Assembly (NCBI GenBank): GCA_903860975.1
Contig: CAIOSI010000043.1
Location: 1-64,000, forward strand
Reading direction: 5' to 3'
Length of the DNA: 64,000 nucleotides
DNA from: an uncultured Alphaproteobacteria bacterium
Lineage (GTDB): Bacteria > Pseudomonadota > Alphaproteobacteria > Caulobacterales > Caulobacteraceae
The translations under genes were made by a program, and so were the position numbers. Every line of letters starts with the position of its first letter. Positions within the stretch are counted from its first letter, which is position 1. The notes under the pieces are model-generated. The model saw nothing but the letters and a program-made list of their open reading frames with translations. It did no database searches and was not told where the DNA came from. Below, piece after piece: positions 54,060-64,000 of this stretch.

Positions 54060-55552
54060 ACACCATGTGGCTGGTCGCCGCCCGCGAGTTCCGCCAGATT
54101 TGTGCCACCCGCAGTTTCTGGCTGACACTTCTCCTTCTGCCCCTGGCGATCGGCCTCAGTCAGGTCTCCGCGCGCCTCATGGCACCATCACCCGGAGTTG
54201 CGGTGGTGATCGTCGACGAAACGAGCCGTTATGCGCCGTTGATCAAACAAAAGATCGCCCTGGATCGCGACCGCCAAGTGCTTAGCGAGCTTGGTGCCTA
54301 TGCCCAACGCTGGAAGATCAAACCCACCGGCCCGGGCACAGCCTGGGGCGACGGGCCGCGCCTTTTCACGCTCTCAGAAGCCCAGACCTTCGAAGCTGCG
54401 GGCGGTATTCGAGGGGCGGCCGCACAGATTGCGCATTTGAAGCCGGTAGCGGCACCAGATTTGCGGCTCTCCGCACCAAATTTCATCCCGATCCCGCCGC
54501 CGCAGGATGTTGTCACGAAAGGCGGCGCAGACGCCTTTGGTGCGTCCCTCGCCCCGCATCTGAAGAAGGATGTCACAACGCCGATAGGACCGCGACAACT
54601 GGCGCTTGGCGTCTATATTCCCGCGAACTTCGGGACCCCAGGCGCGGTGGTCCGCATGTGGTCCAACGGCCGGCCAGACCTTGAATTGGTGGAAACCATC
54701 CGCCAGGAGCTCAATACATCGCTGCGCACGCAAGCCTTGCAGTCCGCCGGCGTGGATATCGCAGCTCTGGCGACAATCCAGACCCTTAGCGCGCAGGTAA
54801 CTCTTACCGTTCCGCCAGCCGGTACAGGCGCGCGGGAGCGGCTGTTGCTGCACTCGGCCCTACCCTTGGCGCTCGCCTATCTGCTGCTCATATCGATTAT
54901 GACCTCTGGTTCGTGGATGCTGCAGGGCCTCATTGAGGAACGGTCGAACAAACTGTTGGAGTCCGTACTCGCCTGCATAACGCCGGACCAGCTGCTATAC
55001 GGCAAGCTGGTAGGGGTAATCGCTGTTGGGCTGGTGATGATCTCGGCCTGGATCGCTTTTGCGATTACCGCGGCCTTTTCAGTGCAGGGTATCGTTGCCG
55101 ATTTCATCCGCCCGGCTCTGGTCTCGATCAGCTCGCCCTGGATTGCGGCCGCGTTGGCTTACTACTTCCTGGCCGGATACCTGGCGCTTTCGATGATATT
55201 CTTGGCGGTCGGGGCGGTTAGCGACAGCATGCGCGACGCCCAGGGCTACATGATGCCGCTCGTGCTAATGCTGACCATCCCCTTTGTCGCCATCGCAAGC
55301 TCCGTCCTTCAAAATCCCGACGGGCTTCTGCCGCGCATCTTTTCATGGATCCCCATCTACGCGCCGTTTGCGATGATGGCCCGACTGGGGAGCGGCGTGA
55401 CGCCCTTCGAGGTGATCGGCTCTGGGCTCCTATTGGCCGCCTTCATCTGGCTGGAGCTCTTCGTGCTTAGTCGCATCTTCCGGTCCAGCCTGTTGCAGGC
55501 TGGGCAATCGCTGCGTCTGATGAAGCTTCTGCGGCCGCGCGCAGGCGCCTAA
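54056..55552 (+). CDS. ABC-2 type transporter permease (NatB-like)
   Basis: A 498-residue membrane protein. One helix lies at residues 19-36, followed by a large extracytoplasmic loop (about 37-265) and a C-terminal cluster of membrane segments (starting LLLHSALPLALAYLLLISIM). The typical ABC-2 motif LIEERSNKLLESVLACITPD, then QLLYGKLVGVIAVGL, is present. It overlaps the ATPase gene by 4 nt. Its stop overlaps that of convergent folP by 4 nt. Confidence 0.9.
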   Translation: MNTMWLVAAREFRQICATRSFWLTLLLLPLAIGLSQVSARLMAPSPGVAVVIVDETSRYAPLIKQKIALDRDRQVLSELGAYAQRWKIKPTGPGTAWGDGPRLFTLSEAQTFEAAGGIRGAAAQIAHLKPVAAPDLRLSAPNFIPIPPPQDVVTKGGADAFGASLAPHLKKDVTTPIGPRQLALGVYIPANFGTPGAVVRMWSNGRPDLELVETIRQELNTSLRTQALQSAGVDIAALATIQTLSAQVTLTVPPAGTGARERLLLHSALPLALAYLLLISIMTSGSWMLQGLIEERSNKLLESVLACITPDQLLYGKLVGVIAVGLVMISAWIAFAITAAFSVQGIVADFIRPALVSISSPWIAAALAYYFLAGYLALSMIFLAVGAVSDSMRDAQGYMMPLVLMLTIPFVAIASSVLQNPDGLLPRIFSWIPIYAPFAMMARLGSGVTPFEVIGSGLLLAAFIWLELFVLSRIFRSSLLQAGQSLRLMKLLRPRAGA

Positions 55553-56403
55553 GTGTCGATCGTTCGCAAGGCTGCAATCGCACGCCATACATTGAGCGCC
55601 TGGGCGGTCTCACGAACGTCGTGGACCCGCACAGCAGATACACCCGCCGCGATACCTGCCAGCGCCCCGGCGATGGAGCCGCCAAGCCGCTGGTCGACGG
55701 ACGTCCCGCCGCCATCGACGGCGCCTATAAAGCTCTTTCGACTGACGCCCAGCAGGACCGGAAATCCAAGCGCGATGATGCGGTCGAGCCCGGCCAACAG
55801 CGGCAAGTTGTGCCGTGTCATATGCTTGCCAAAGCCGATGCCGGGATCGACCCAAATGCGGTGGCGAGCCACACCCGCTGCCAGGGCCGCCTCGGCGCGC
55901 GCACTCAGAAAAGCTGCGACCTCACCAACCACGTCCTCATAGTGCGGCTCGGCCTGCATGGTCCCAGGCTCGCCTTGCATGTGCATCAAGACGACCTCGC
56001 AGCCGAGTTCGGCGGCGGTAACCAGACTGTCAGGGGCATGGCGCAAGGCCGTGACATCGTTCCACATCGTGGCGCCGGCCTCGACGGCAGCGCGAGCGAC
56101 AGCCGGCTTCATGGTGTCGATGGAGATAGGGATCGAGCTGGCGGCGCGGATCGCCAGGATCAGCGGTACCACGCGGTCGAGTTCCAGGGCTTCTGAGACA
56201 GGTTCAGCTCGGGGTCGCGTGGACTCCCCGCCAATGTCGATGATGTCGGCACCGTCAGCGATCAACTGCCGCGCTTGGAGGATGGCCGAGGAGAGATCGT
56301 CGAACCGTCCGCCATCGGAAAAGCTGTCCGGTGTCACATTGATGACGCCCATAACACGGACGTCTCGTCGGTCGGGTGGGCGGCTCATGGGTCCCCAGAT
56401 CAT
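55549..56403 (-). CDS. folP: Dihydropteroate synthase
   Basis: About 284 residues, TIM barrel. It joins 4-aminobenzoate and dihydropterin pyrophosphate in folate synthesis. Motifs include VMGVINVTPDSFSDGGRFDD, IIDIGGESTRPRAEPVSEAL, MWNDVTALR and the C-terminal GVSRKSFIGAVDGG and VRVHDVRETAQALNVW. ATG at 56403 is used; 56388 (five codons later, after GGGGA) is equally possible. It lies just behind ftsH on the same strand, an arrangement also seen in other bacteria. The folP stop overlaps the ABC permease stop. Confidence 0.92.
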   Translation of the reverse strand: MIWGPMSRPPDRRDVRVMGVINVTPDSFSDGGRFDDLSSAILQARQLIADGADIIDIGGESTRPRAEPVSEALELDRVVPLILAIRAASSIPISIDTMKPAVARAAVEAGATMWNDVTALRHAPDSLVTAAELGCEVVLMHMQGEPGTMQAEPHYEDVVGEVAAFLSARAEAALAAGVARHRIWVDPGIGFGKHMTRHNLPLLAGLDRIIALGFPVLLGVSRKSFIGAVDGGGTSVDQRLGGSIAGALAGIAAGVSAVRVHDVRETAQALNVWRAIAALRTIDT

Positions 56404-56461
56404 GAAAAAGGGCCGCCCCGTCGCCGGTCGCCGCCCTTCTCCGCTACATTCGGATGACGCC

Positions 56462-58342
<1,881 letters not shown>

Positions 58343-58463
58343 CGGTTAGGACCGCCTCGAAAATGGCTTGGCGCCGGAATGCTAGAGATAGGAGCCTCGC
58401 CGCCGTTGCACCAGTTGCCCGGGCGCGGCGCGACGTAAAATCGCGCCTTAGCCCATATACGAA

Positions 58464-58488
58464 GGGCCGCGCCCGAAAGACGCGGCCC
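58464..58488 (-). terminator. Hairpin downstream of rpsU (terminator-like)
   Basis: On the minus strand GGGCCGCG pairs perfectly with CGCGGCCC over a nine-base loop, starting about 30 bp past the rpsU stop. The following bases are not a T-run, so termination may be weak or Rho-aided. Confidence 0.5.
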
Positions 58489-58519
58489 CTAGCTAGGCAT
58501 AAATTTACTGAATTAAGCG

Positions 58520-58756
58520 CTACCGCGTGACCGGTTTCTTCGGCGCGGGGATCAAACCTTCGCGTTGCGCGCGCTTGCGGGCCAGCTTGCGCGCCCGGCG
58601 CACGGCTTCCGCCTTTTGGCGAGCGCGCTTTTCCGAGGGCTTTTCGTAATGGACGTGCCGCTTCATTTCACGGAACGAGCCTTCGCGCTGCATCTTCTTC
58701 TTCAGCGCCTTGAGGGCTTGATCGACGTTGTTATCGCGGACGAAAATCTGAACCAG
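58520..58756 (-). CDS. rpsU: Small ribosomal subunit protein S21, apparent CTG start
   Basis: About 78 residues after a normal family start ([20 protein letters not shown], then [20 protein letters not shown]). The codon where family members have the initiator ATG reads CTG at 58756, preceded by a strong AGGAG 8 bases away. An in-frame ATG at 58843 would add 29 proline- and glycine-rich residues not typical of S21 and is not preceded by a comparable site. CTG initiation is therefore favoured, although unusual for a ribosomal protein. A sequencing error of one base would also explain it. Confidence 0.8.
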   Translation of the reverse strand: MVQIFVRDNNVDQALKALKKKMQREGSFREMKRHVHYEKPSEKRARQKAEAVRRARKLARKRAQREGLIPAPKKPVTR

Positions 58757-58957
58757 GGTTCTCTCTCCTATTGGTCGCTTCCCGCCCGGCCCCCTTGGTC
58801 CCTTGGTCAGGGGCGGCGGCGAGCGAACAAAAAGAAATTTCATCCCGCAGGCTTAGGGCTACGAGAACGAGCGCGGCGAGATATCAGAAGAGCCTTACGA
58901 TGTCCACGCCACACTCGAGGGTTTTCTCCTTCGGCGCGAGCTGACGTAAGGTGTCGC

Positions 58958-59635
58958 ATGGTCAAAGCAAATGCCAAACCCGCCGCACCGTCTTCAAAAC
59001 CCGATTGGGCAGACACCACTGAGCAAGAGATCTTGGACGCTGCGCTGAAAATCGCTGAGCACGAAGGCTGGACCTCGAGACTAGCGGTTCTGGCAGGAGC
59101 CGCTTGCGGCCTTTCGGCTGGCGAGACGGAGTTGCTGCTGCCGCAGGGGCCTGCTGATCTCGCAGCCCTGTTATCGCGACGTCACGACACAAGAGCGCTG
59201 ACGGTCCTGGCCGAGCTGGATCTTGCCAAGTTGAAGATCCGCGAGCGGATCGCGCGAGCGGTCGAAGCCCGCCTCAACGCAGCGGCCGCCGATGAAGCCG
59301 CCGTGCGCCGCTGGACGGGCTTCCTCGCCCTGCCGATGCACGCACCACTTGGCGCGCGGCTCGCCTGGGAAAGCGCCGATCATCTCTGGCGATGGGCGGG
59401 CGACACGGCCACGGACGAAAATCATTATACGAAGCGGGCGCTCCTGGCGGGCATCCTGACCGGCGCGCTCGCGATCCGCCTGTCGTCAGGCTCCGAAGCC
59501 GCGCTGGCCTTCACTGACCGGCGCATCGACAATGTCATGGCTTTTGAGACTTGGAAGCGGACAACAAAGTTCAAGCCGTCCGAGATCTTGGACAGCGTCG
59601 CAAACGCGCTGGGACGCATTCGATACGGTGCCTAG
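58958..59635 (+). CDS. COQ9-family protein (ubiquinone biosynthesis)
   Basis: A 225-residue member of the COQ9 family. EQEILDAALKIAEHEGWTSR begins a TetR-like helical fold, and the later LPMHAPLGARLAWESADHLW and YTKRALLAGILTGALAI match the lipid-binding COQ9 core. In eukaryotes COQ9 supports the COQ7 hydroxylase in coenzyme Q synthesis; alphaproteobacteria carry homologues. Start 58958 is preferred, as a long in-frame extension lies opposite rpsU. It is divergent from rpsU and ends by overlapping purK's stop by 4 nt. Confidence 0.9.
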   Translation: MVKANAKPAAPSSKPDWADTTEQEILDAALKIAEHEGWTSRLAVLAGAACGLSAGETELLLPQGPADLAALLSRRHDTRALTVLAELDLAKLKIRERIARAVEARLNAAAADEAAVRRWTGFLALPMHAPLGARLAWESADHLWRWAGDTATDENHYTKRALLAGILTGALAIRLSSGSEAALAFTDRRIDNVMAFETWKRTTKFKPSEILDSVANALGRIRYGA

Positions 59636-60714
59636 AGTGACTTCACGCGGTTGATGTGGCCCATTTTGCGACCAGGCTTGGCCCCTCGTTTCCCGTAGAT
59701 GTGGATTCGAGTTTCGGGCTCGGCGGCGTATTTCGCCCAAGCCTCGGCTTCGTCGCCCAAAAGATTTAACATCTCGACCTGTGCAATTGCGTGCGTCGGT
59801 CCCAACGGCCAGCCGGCGATGGCGCGGATGTGCTGTTCGAATTGATCGACCTCGCAGCCATCCTGCGTCCAGTGGCCGGTGTTATGCACCCTTGGGGCGA
59901 TCTCGTTCACCAGCAGGCGACCATCAGCCATCTCGAAGAGCTCGATCCCGATGACACCAACATAGTCCAGACCGGCCAGAACCCGCGTGGCGATCCGCTC
60001 AGCCTGGTCACTCAGCACCTTGCTGACGCGGGCCGGCGCCAGGGAGCGCCGAAGGACACCGTGCTCGTGGTGGTTTTCGGCCAGCGGATAGACTGCCGTG
60101 GTGCCGTCGCGGCCGCGTGCGGCGATTGCCGATAGCTCGCGGACGAAGTCGGCGGCCGCTTCAACGATCACCGGCACGCCTCCAAGGGCTTCGAACGCGG
60201 CAGCGGCGTCGGCCACACGCTCCACCCACCGCTGACCCTTGCCATCATAACCCTCACGACGGGTCTTCATCAGCGCTGGAACGCCAATGTTCAGAACAGC
60301 TTGATAGGCCTCTTGCGGGGTGTCAGCCGGGGCGAAGGCGACGGTCGGCGCGCCATGAGCGTTCAGAAACGACTTCTCTTCAAACCGATCCTGCGCCACG
60401 GCCAGCGCCCGGGCGCCCGGTGCGACCTTGACGCCGCGCGCGGCCAGCCAGCGCACAGAAGACGCAGGAACATTCTCGAACTCGTAGGTGACAACCCCTG
60501 TAAAGCTCGCAAGCTCTGCCAGCGCGGTCTCGTCGGCGTAGTCGGCGACGATCAATTTCGCCGCCGCCCGGCCAGCGGGACTATCTGCCTCGCGCTCAAG
60601 TACGACCACGTCAAAGCCCAGACGCGCAGCGGCCAGCGCGAGCATTCGGCCCAGCTGGCCACCGCCCAGAATGCCGATCGTAGAGCCCGGCGCGAGGGGC
60701 ATTTCGATGCTCAC
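59632..60714 (-). CDS. purK: N5-carboxyaminoimidazole ribonucleotide synthase
   Basis: A 360-residue ATP-grasp enzyme that makes N5-CAIR from AIR and bicarbonate. It starts [20 protein letters not shown], has a central ATP-grasp segment ([16 protein letters not shown]) and [20 protein letters not shown] with metal-binding residues. It overlaps purE by 4 nt (ATGA). Its stop overlaps the COQ9 gene stop by 4 nt. Confidence 0.95.
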   Translation of the reverse strand: MSIEMPLAPGSTIGILGGGQLGRMLALAAARLGFDVVVLEREADSPAGRAAAKLIVADYADETALAELASFTGVVTYEFENVPASSVRWLAARGVKVAPGARALAVAQDRFEEKSFLNAHGAPTVAFAPADTPQEAYQAVLNIGVPALMKTRREGYDGKGQRWVERVADAAAAFEALGGVPVIVEAAADFVRELSAIAARGRDGTTAVYPLAENHHEHGVLRRSLAPARVSKVLSDQAERIATRVLAGLDYVGVIGIELFEMADGRLLVNEIAPRVHNTGHWTQDGCEVDQFEQHIRAIAGWPLGPTHAIAQVEMLNLLGDEAEAWAKYAAEPETRIHIYGKRGAKPGRKMGHINRVKSL

Positions 60715-61205
60715 GCGTCTTCCACGGTCTCTGGAATGCTGTCGGTCTGGTTCGACGTAAATGCCGCCAGCCGCTCGGCGATGCCCTCATCGGAAAGCGC
60801 CAGGATCTTAGCCGCCATCAGGCCTGCGTTTTTAGCTCCAGCCTCACCAATGGCCAGAGTGCCAACCGGGATGCCGGCCGGCATCTGCACGATGGACAGC
60901 AGGCTATCCATACCCTTGAGCGCCTTGGACTCGATCGGTACGCCCAGCACCGGTAGCTCGGTGAGGGAGGCGGTCATGCCAGGTAGGTGCGCCGCCCCGC
61001 CCGCCGCAGCGATGATCACCTTGAAGCCTGCAGCCTTTGCGCCCTTGGCGAAATCGTACATGCGATCGGGCGTGCGATGGGCGGAGACCACTTTGGCCTC
61101 ATAACCCACGCCAAGACTGTCCAGCATTTCGGCGGCATGGCGAAGGATCGGCCAGTCGGAACGGCTGCCCATGATAATGGCGACGGGCGCTGGTTTGGCG
61201 CTCAT
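60711..61205 (-). CDS. purE: N5-carboxyaminoimidazole ribonucleotide mutase
   Basis: A 164-residue enzyme that converts N5-CAIR to CAIR. The N-terminal [20 protein letters not shown], the active-site [20 protein letters not shown] and [20 protein letters not shown], and [20 protein letters not shown] are all present. purE-purK are coupled (4-nt overlap), as in most bacteria. Confidence 0.96.
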   Translation of the reverse strand: MSAKPAPVAIIMGSRSDWPILRHAAEMLDSLGVGYEAKVVSAHRTPDRMYDFAKGAKAAGFKVIIAAAGGAAHLPGMTASLTELPVLGVPIESKALKGMDSLLSIVQMPAGIPVGTLAIGEAGAKNAGLMAAKILALSDEGIAERLAAFTSNQTDSIPETVEDA

Positions 61206-61334
61206 GTCGTGACGGCCCCCCTAAGTGAAGGGGGCGGAGTATAGGCGCCGACTTTGCAGGGGCAACCAAGGATGGATAGATTCGCCAATTCGCTTGTGCC
61301 TCCTTGATTCTAAGTTCCACCAGGAACCCCATAC

Positions 61335-62048
61335 ATGAAGATAACCGGCGCCCGCACCGAGCCCTTCTCAGCCATGCGGCGACGCGCCCTGGCCCAAGCC
61401 GGTGCACAGATCCGCTCTTCAGCGCCGATCGATTCAGCCGAATTTCTGGGCATCACCGCCGTCGAGATGACGCCAGCCGTCACCGCTGCGGTCCAGAACC
61501 TGCTGACCGAGATCGACGAGTTGCGCGGCGAGGTCGGCCGTTTGAAGGGCCGTCTTGCGGAGGCGGAAAACCTCGCCGATCGTGACGCCCTGACGCCCTT
61601 GCTCAATCGCCGCGCCCTGATGCGGGAACTCGCCCGCATCCGCACTTTCGCCCAACGCTACGGCTCGCCGGCCAGCCTGGTTTACTTCGATCTTGACGAC
61701 CTGAAGGGTGTCAACGACCGCCTTGGGCACGCCGCCGGCGATGCGGCGCTGAAGGCGGTTGCCGAGCGTCTGCTGACGCATGTGCGCGACAGCGACATCG
61801 TCGGGCGGATGGGCGGTGACGAGTTCGCCGTGATTCTGGTCCAGGCCGATCAGGCGACCGCCGAGGCAAAGGCCGCCTCGCTTGCGCGCGCCATTGAGGC
61901 CGAGCCGGTCAAATTCGGCGAGTGGTCAGCCCCACTGCATATTTCTTGGGGTGCGCGCGAAATCACCCAGGAGGCCGAGCCCGAAGCGCTCGTCGCCCAG
62001 GCCGACGCGGCCATGTATGCCAAGAAACGTGAGCGGCGGGCGAGCTGA
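61335..62048 (+). CDS. Soluble diguanylate cyclase (DgcA-like)
   Basis: A 237-residue cytoplasmic cyclase making c-di-GMP. After an N-terminal coiled region (about 1-85, TDRD/ALTPLLNRR at 83-93) the catalytic loop is GGDEF (160-164). The product-inhibition I-site RxxD is present as R151-D154, exactly five residues before the GGDEF. The length and lack of a membrane segment resemble Caulobacter DgcA, a soluble cyclase with the same I-site type. c-di-GMP made here would feed motility, adhesion or cell-cycle control. It is monocistronic near purE. Confidence 0.92.
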   Translation: MKITGARTEPFSAMRRRALAQAGAQIRSSAPIDSAEFLGITAVEMTPAVTAAVQNLLTEIDELRGEVGRLKGRLAEAENLADRDALTPLLNRRALMRELARIRTFAQRYGSPASLVYFDLDDLKGVNDRLGHAAGDAALKAVAERLLTHVRDSDIVGRMGGDEFAVILVQADQATAEAKAASLARAIEAEPVKFGEWSAPLHISWGAREITQEAEPEALVAQADAAMYAKKRERRAS

Positions 62049-62078
62049 GGTTCTTTTCCCAAGAGCGGGAAGACAAAA

Positions 62079-62288
62079 CTAGGCGATGATATCTGGGTTC
62101 AGCTGATCCTCGATGATGGAAATCTCGTCCTTCAGCTTCAGCTTTTTGCGCTTCAGGCGGCCGATCAGCAGCATATCCGGCAAGGGCATGAGTGAGATCG
62201 CCTGTATGGCAGCGTGCAGATCCGCATGTTCCTGCCGAAGATCTACGAGCTGGGCCTCGAGGGCCGCATCAGAGAGGTCATCATTCAT
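62079..62288 (-). CDS. YdcH/DUF465 small protein
   Basis: A 69-residue helical protein of the DUF465 family, with DLRQEHADLHAAI and LIGRLKRKKLKLKDEISIIE. The family is widespread and of unknown function. ATG at 62288 is preferred to a TTG three codons earlier. It is first of a run of minus-strand genes with the TIGR02444 gene and ubiX behind. A second family member lies at 63474. Confidence 0.85.
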   Translation of the reverse strand: MNDDLSDAALEAQLVDLRQEHADLHAAIQAISLMPLPDMLLIGRLKRKKLKLKDEISIIEDQLNPDIIA

Positions 62289-62300
62289 CGTGCCCAAACT

Positions 62301-62744
62301 CTAACTAAGAGCGGCCGCGAGCACAGCCAGGGCCTCGGCCGGCGCGGGCTTGCCCCATGCGCCAGATGCGGCCTCAAGCGCAGCCAGCGCATGTGCGCCG
62401 CCATGCTCGCCGGTGAGGTCCTCGAGGGTCTCCATCAGCACTCGCTCCGCACGAAGTTCAATCGCCCTTACATCTTCGCGCAGGGCCTGGCGTTTGTCAT
62501 CGTGGACACCGTCAAGCGCCGGCTTCAGCGAACGTCGGACCTGGCGGATTGGCGATAGCGTCAATGCTTCCCAGCGTCGCGCTATATCGGCCGCGCGGGC
62601 CAGAACCGCCGGATCGGCGGCCTCTGCCCAGACCGCCCAGAGCAGCAACGGGACATTCTGGCCATAATCGTCCTGCAGCGCGAGGCACGCCTGCGGGACT
62701 CCCGTCTGACCGTAGGCTTTGAGTGTCCAGTCCCATAACGCCAC
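62301..62744 (-). CDS. TIGR02444-type hypothetical protein
   Basis: A 147-residue helical protein starting MALWDWTLKAYGQTGVPQAC and containing CLALQDDYGQNVPLLLWAVW, the signature of the TIGR02444 family (DUF2390). Function is unknown; members are found beside ubiX or DUF465 genes in alphaproteobacteria. It is 12 bp from the YdcH gene and 3 bp from ubiX, so the three likely form one transcript. Confidence 0.85.
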   Translation of the reverse strand: MALWDWTLKAYGQTGVPQACLALQDDYGQNVPLLLWAVWAEAADPAVLARAADIARRWEALTLSPIRQVRRSLKPALDGVHDDKRQALREDVRAIELRAERVLMETLEDLTGEHGGAHALAALEAASGAWGKPAPAEALAVLAAALS

Positions 62745-62747
62745 GCC

Positions 62748-63347
62748 TCAGGCCTCCGCCTTTATTGGACCAACGTCCCGACCCCAGCGCTTAACCGGCG
62801 CCCATGACAGGCCGAAGAGGTCCAGCGTACGCCCCACAGATTGGTCGACCATCGCCTCAATTGACGCCGGGCGCGCGTAGAAGGCCGGCAACGGCGGGGC
62901 GATCACGGCACCCATCTCCGAGAGCTTTACGAGCGTGCGCAAATGACCCAGGTGCAGCGGGGTCTCGCGGATCATCAGCACCAGCGGCCGCCGCTCCTTC
63001 AGCACCACGTCCGCCGCGCGAGTGAGTAACGAGGACGTTACGCCTGAGGCGACCTCGCTCATCGTGCGAACCGAACAGGGCGCGACAATCATTCCCAGCG
63101 TTTTGAAGGAGCCAGAAGCAATAGCCGCGCCGATGTCAGCGGCTTTGTAGACCACGTCGGCCTGGGCGTGCACCTGCGCCACGGAAAGGCTGGTCTCCTG
63201 CGCCAGGGTAAGCGCGGCAGCTTTGCTCATCACAAGGTGGGATTCGACCCCAAGTTCGCGGCAGGCGTCAAGCGCGCGCAGGCCGTAAACCACTCCGGAG
63301 GCACCGGAAATGCCCACCACCAGTCTTGGGCGCCCACTCTGTGGCAT
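62748..63347 (-). CDS. ubiX: Flavin prenyltransferase UbiX
   Basis: A 199-residue enzyme that makes prenylated FMN for the UbiD decarboxylase in ubiquinone synthesis. The flavin site is GISGASGVVYGLRALDACRE, followed by GSFKTLGMIVAPCSVRTMSE and LVLMIRETPLHLGHLRTLVK. The active-site Glu and Ser of this family lie in these motifs. The start codon is at 63347. The first gene after it is on the opposite strand. Confidence 0.94.
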   Translation of the reverse strand: MPQSGRPRLVVGISGASGVVYGLRALDACRELGVESHLVMSKAAALTLAQETSLSVAQVHAQADVVYKAADIGAAIASGSFKTLGMIVAPCSVRTMSEVASGVTSSLLTRAADVVLKERRPLVLMIRETPLHLGHLRTLVKLSEMGAVIAPPLPAFYARPASIEAMVDQSVGRTLDLFGLSWAPVKRWGRDVGPIKAEA

Positions 63348-63473
63348 GCGGAATGTTCCTAAATGTTAATGGCGAGCACAATGCAGGGTTCGCAGTCTGC
63401 AAACATATGTGATCTGACAGCGGCGCATAGCGGGTGTTCACTGTGGTTTCCAACAGCAAGGAGGCCAATTGTC

Positions 63474-63647
63474 ATGGCGTTGGAAGCCCGGATCCGTGAA
63501 CTCGGATCTCGTCACCAATCCCTCAAAGATGCGATACGGGACGAAATGCGCAGGCCCGCGTCGGATGACATCAGGCTTAAGGAACTCAAGCGACAGAAAC
63601 TCAGGCTGAAAGAAGAAATGGAAGCCCTGCGCGGAAAGATGCACTAG
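63474..63647 (+). CDS. YdcH/DUF465 small protein (second copy)
   Basis: A 57-residue protein with the DUF465 core (ELGSRHQSLKDAIRDEM, then RLKELKRQKLRLKEEMEALR). ATG at 63474 follows a strong AAGGAGG nine bases upstream; an upstream frame is unsupported. It is a single gene closed by a perfect 10-bp hairpin at 63693-63723. Confidence 0.88.
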   Translation: MALEARIRELGSRHQSLKDAIRDEMRRPASDDIRLKELKRQKLRLKEEMEALRGKMH

Positions 63648-63692
63648 CCCGCCGACTGTGGATGAGAGCTGAAGCCAGCCGCCAGAAGACAG

Positions 63693-63723
63693 GCGTGGGA
63701 GGGCCAATTGGTGCCTCCCACGC
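63693..63723 (+). terminator. Intrinsic terminator after the ydcH-like gene (possibly shared with trcR)
   Basis: GCGTGGGAGG pairs perfectly with CCTCCCACGC (10 bp) over an 11-base loop, followed by GTTTT at 63724-63728. It lies 46 bp after the gene's stop and just past the stop of the convergent trcR gene at 63745. Confidence 0.75.
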
Positions 63724-63744
63724 GTTTTGCGGGATCAACGGGGC

Positions 63745-64000
63745 CTAGTCCTCGTCGTGCTCGTCTTCGAAGACCGACTCTAAAGTATGGTCTTCCTCTG
63801 GCTGGTCGTGCTCGACCACGCCGGTTTCGGAAGCCGGCAATAAGGTCGCCCCCTCAGGCTCCACGATCCCCTTGCGTTTGTCGTCCTTGGCCTTTTTGTC
63901 GGCGGCCTTCTTCACAACCGCGTCTAGCTCCAGCTGAGTGGAAAGACCCAGGGTCACCGGATCGACCGGCTTGATATTGGCCGAATTCCAGTGGGTCCGG
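63745..64000 (-). CDS. trcR: TrcR-like (DUF1013) cell-cycle transcriptional regulator, 3' part only
   Basis: The minus strand reads THWNSANIKPVDPVTLGLST and continues QLELDAVVKKAADKKAKD, ending in an acidic tail (EDDHTLESVFEDEHDED). This matches the C-terminus of the DUF1013 family, which includes Caulobacter TrcR, a cell-cycle transcriptional regulator in alphaproteobacteria. The start lies beyond the window, so domain completeness is unknown. Confidence 0.8.
   Translation of the reverse strand, partial: RTHWNSANIKPVDPVTLGLSTQLELDAVVKKAADKKAKDDKRKGIVEPEGATLLPASETGVVEHDQPEEDHTLESVFEDEHDED

Overview
The window looks like the chromosome of a Caulobacterales alphaproteobacterium, probably Phenylobacterium- or Caulobacter-like. 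The sequence is GC-rich. It carries an alphaproteobacterial SOS box (GAAC-N7-GAAC) in front of imuA-imuB-dnaE2, an Entner-Doudoroff glucose operon, a TrcR/DUF1013 homologue at the right edge, a DgcA-like diguanylate cyclase, a COQ9-family protein and a TonB-dependent receptor. The genus is inferred from this gene content; no marker here fixes it.

Layout. 1-6.8 kb is accessory DNA: the end of an IS3-family element, a winged-helix regulator, a TonB-dependent receptor, a truncated or split DUF2971-like gene, and a YhaV-family toxin gene translationally coupled to a helix-turn-helix gene. A PrlF-like antitoxin gene runs divergently across a palindrome-rich intergenic region. The stretch ends at the 3' end of a tRNA-Ser(CGA) gene, a common integration site. 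7.5-15.3 kb is an acyl-CoA catabolic cluster: CoA ligase, Cys-less thiolase-like protein plus DUF35 partner, CaiB-type CoA-transferase, acyl-CoA dehydrogenase and enoyl-CoA hydratase-like protein. It resembles side-chain degradation modules of steroid-type catabolism.

15.3-30.0 kb is a central-carbon and storage-sugar block: pgl-edd-glk-eda, a GT4 glycosyltransferase with an amylo-1,6-glucosidase-like enzyme, pyk, a GH15 glucoamylase/trehalase-like enzyme, zwf and otsB-otsA. The strands alternate and several convergent pairs overlap at their stop codons. Glucose is phosphorylated (glk), oxidised (zwf, pgl), dehydrated and cleaved (edd, eda) to pyruvate, next to genes for trehalose and glucan metabolism.

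30.1-45.2 kb holds an M13 peptidase, four type-B carboxylesterases (two exported by Sec, two with Tat-like signals) and a DUF1330 protein around the SOS-inducible mutasome. It also holds a TetR regulator that appears to have lost its DNA-binding domain. 45.4-64 kb is mainly housekeeping: serC-serA with a structured leader, a hybrid histidine kinase, a candidate non-coding RNA, thiD, an ABC-2 exporter, folP, ftsH, rpsU (apparently with a CTG start), a COQ9 homologue, purE-purK, a diguanylate cyclase with an intact I-site, small YdcH proteins, ubiX and the 3' part of trcR.

No CRISPR array, rRNA, integrase or replication origin was seen. Product names come from recognising family motifs by eye; no database search was run.
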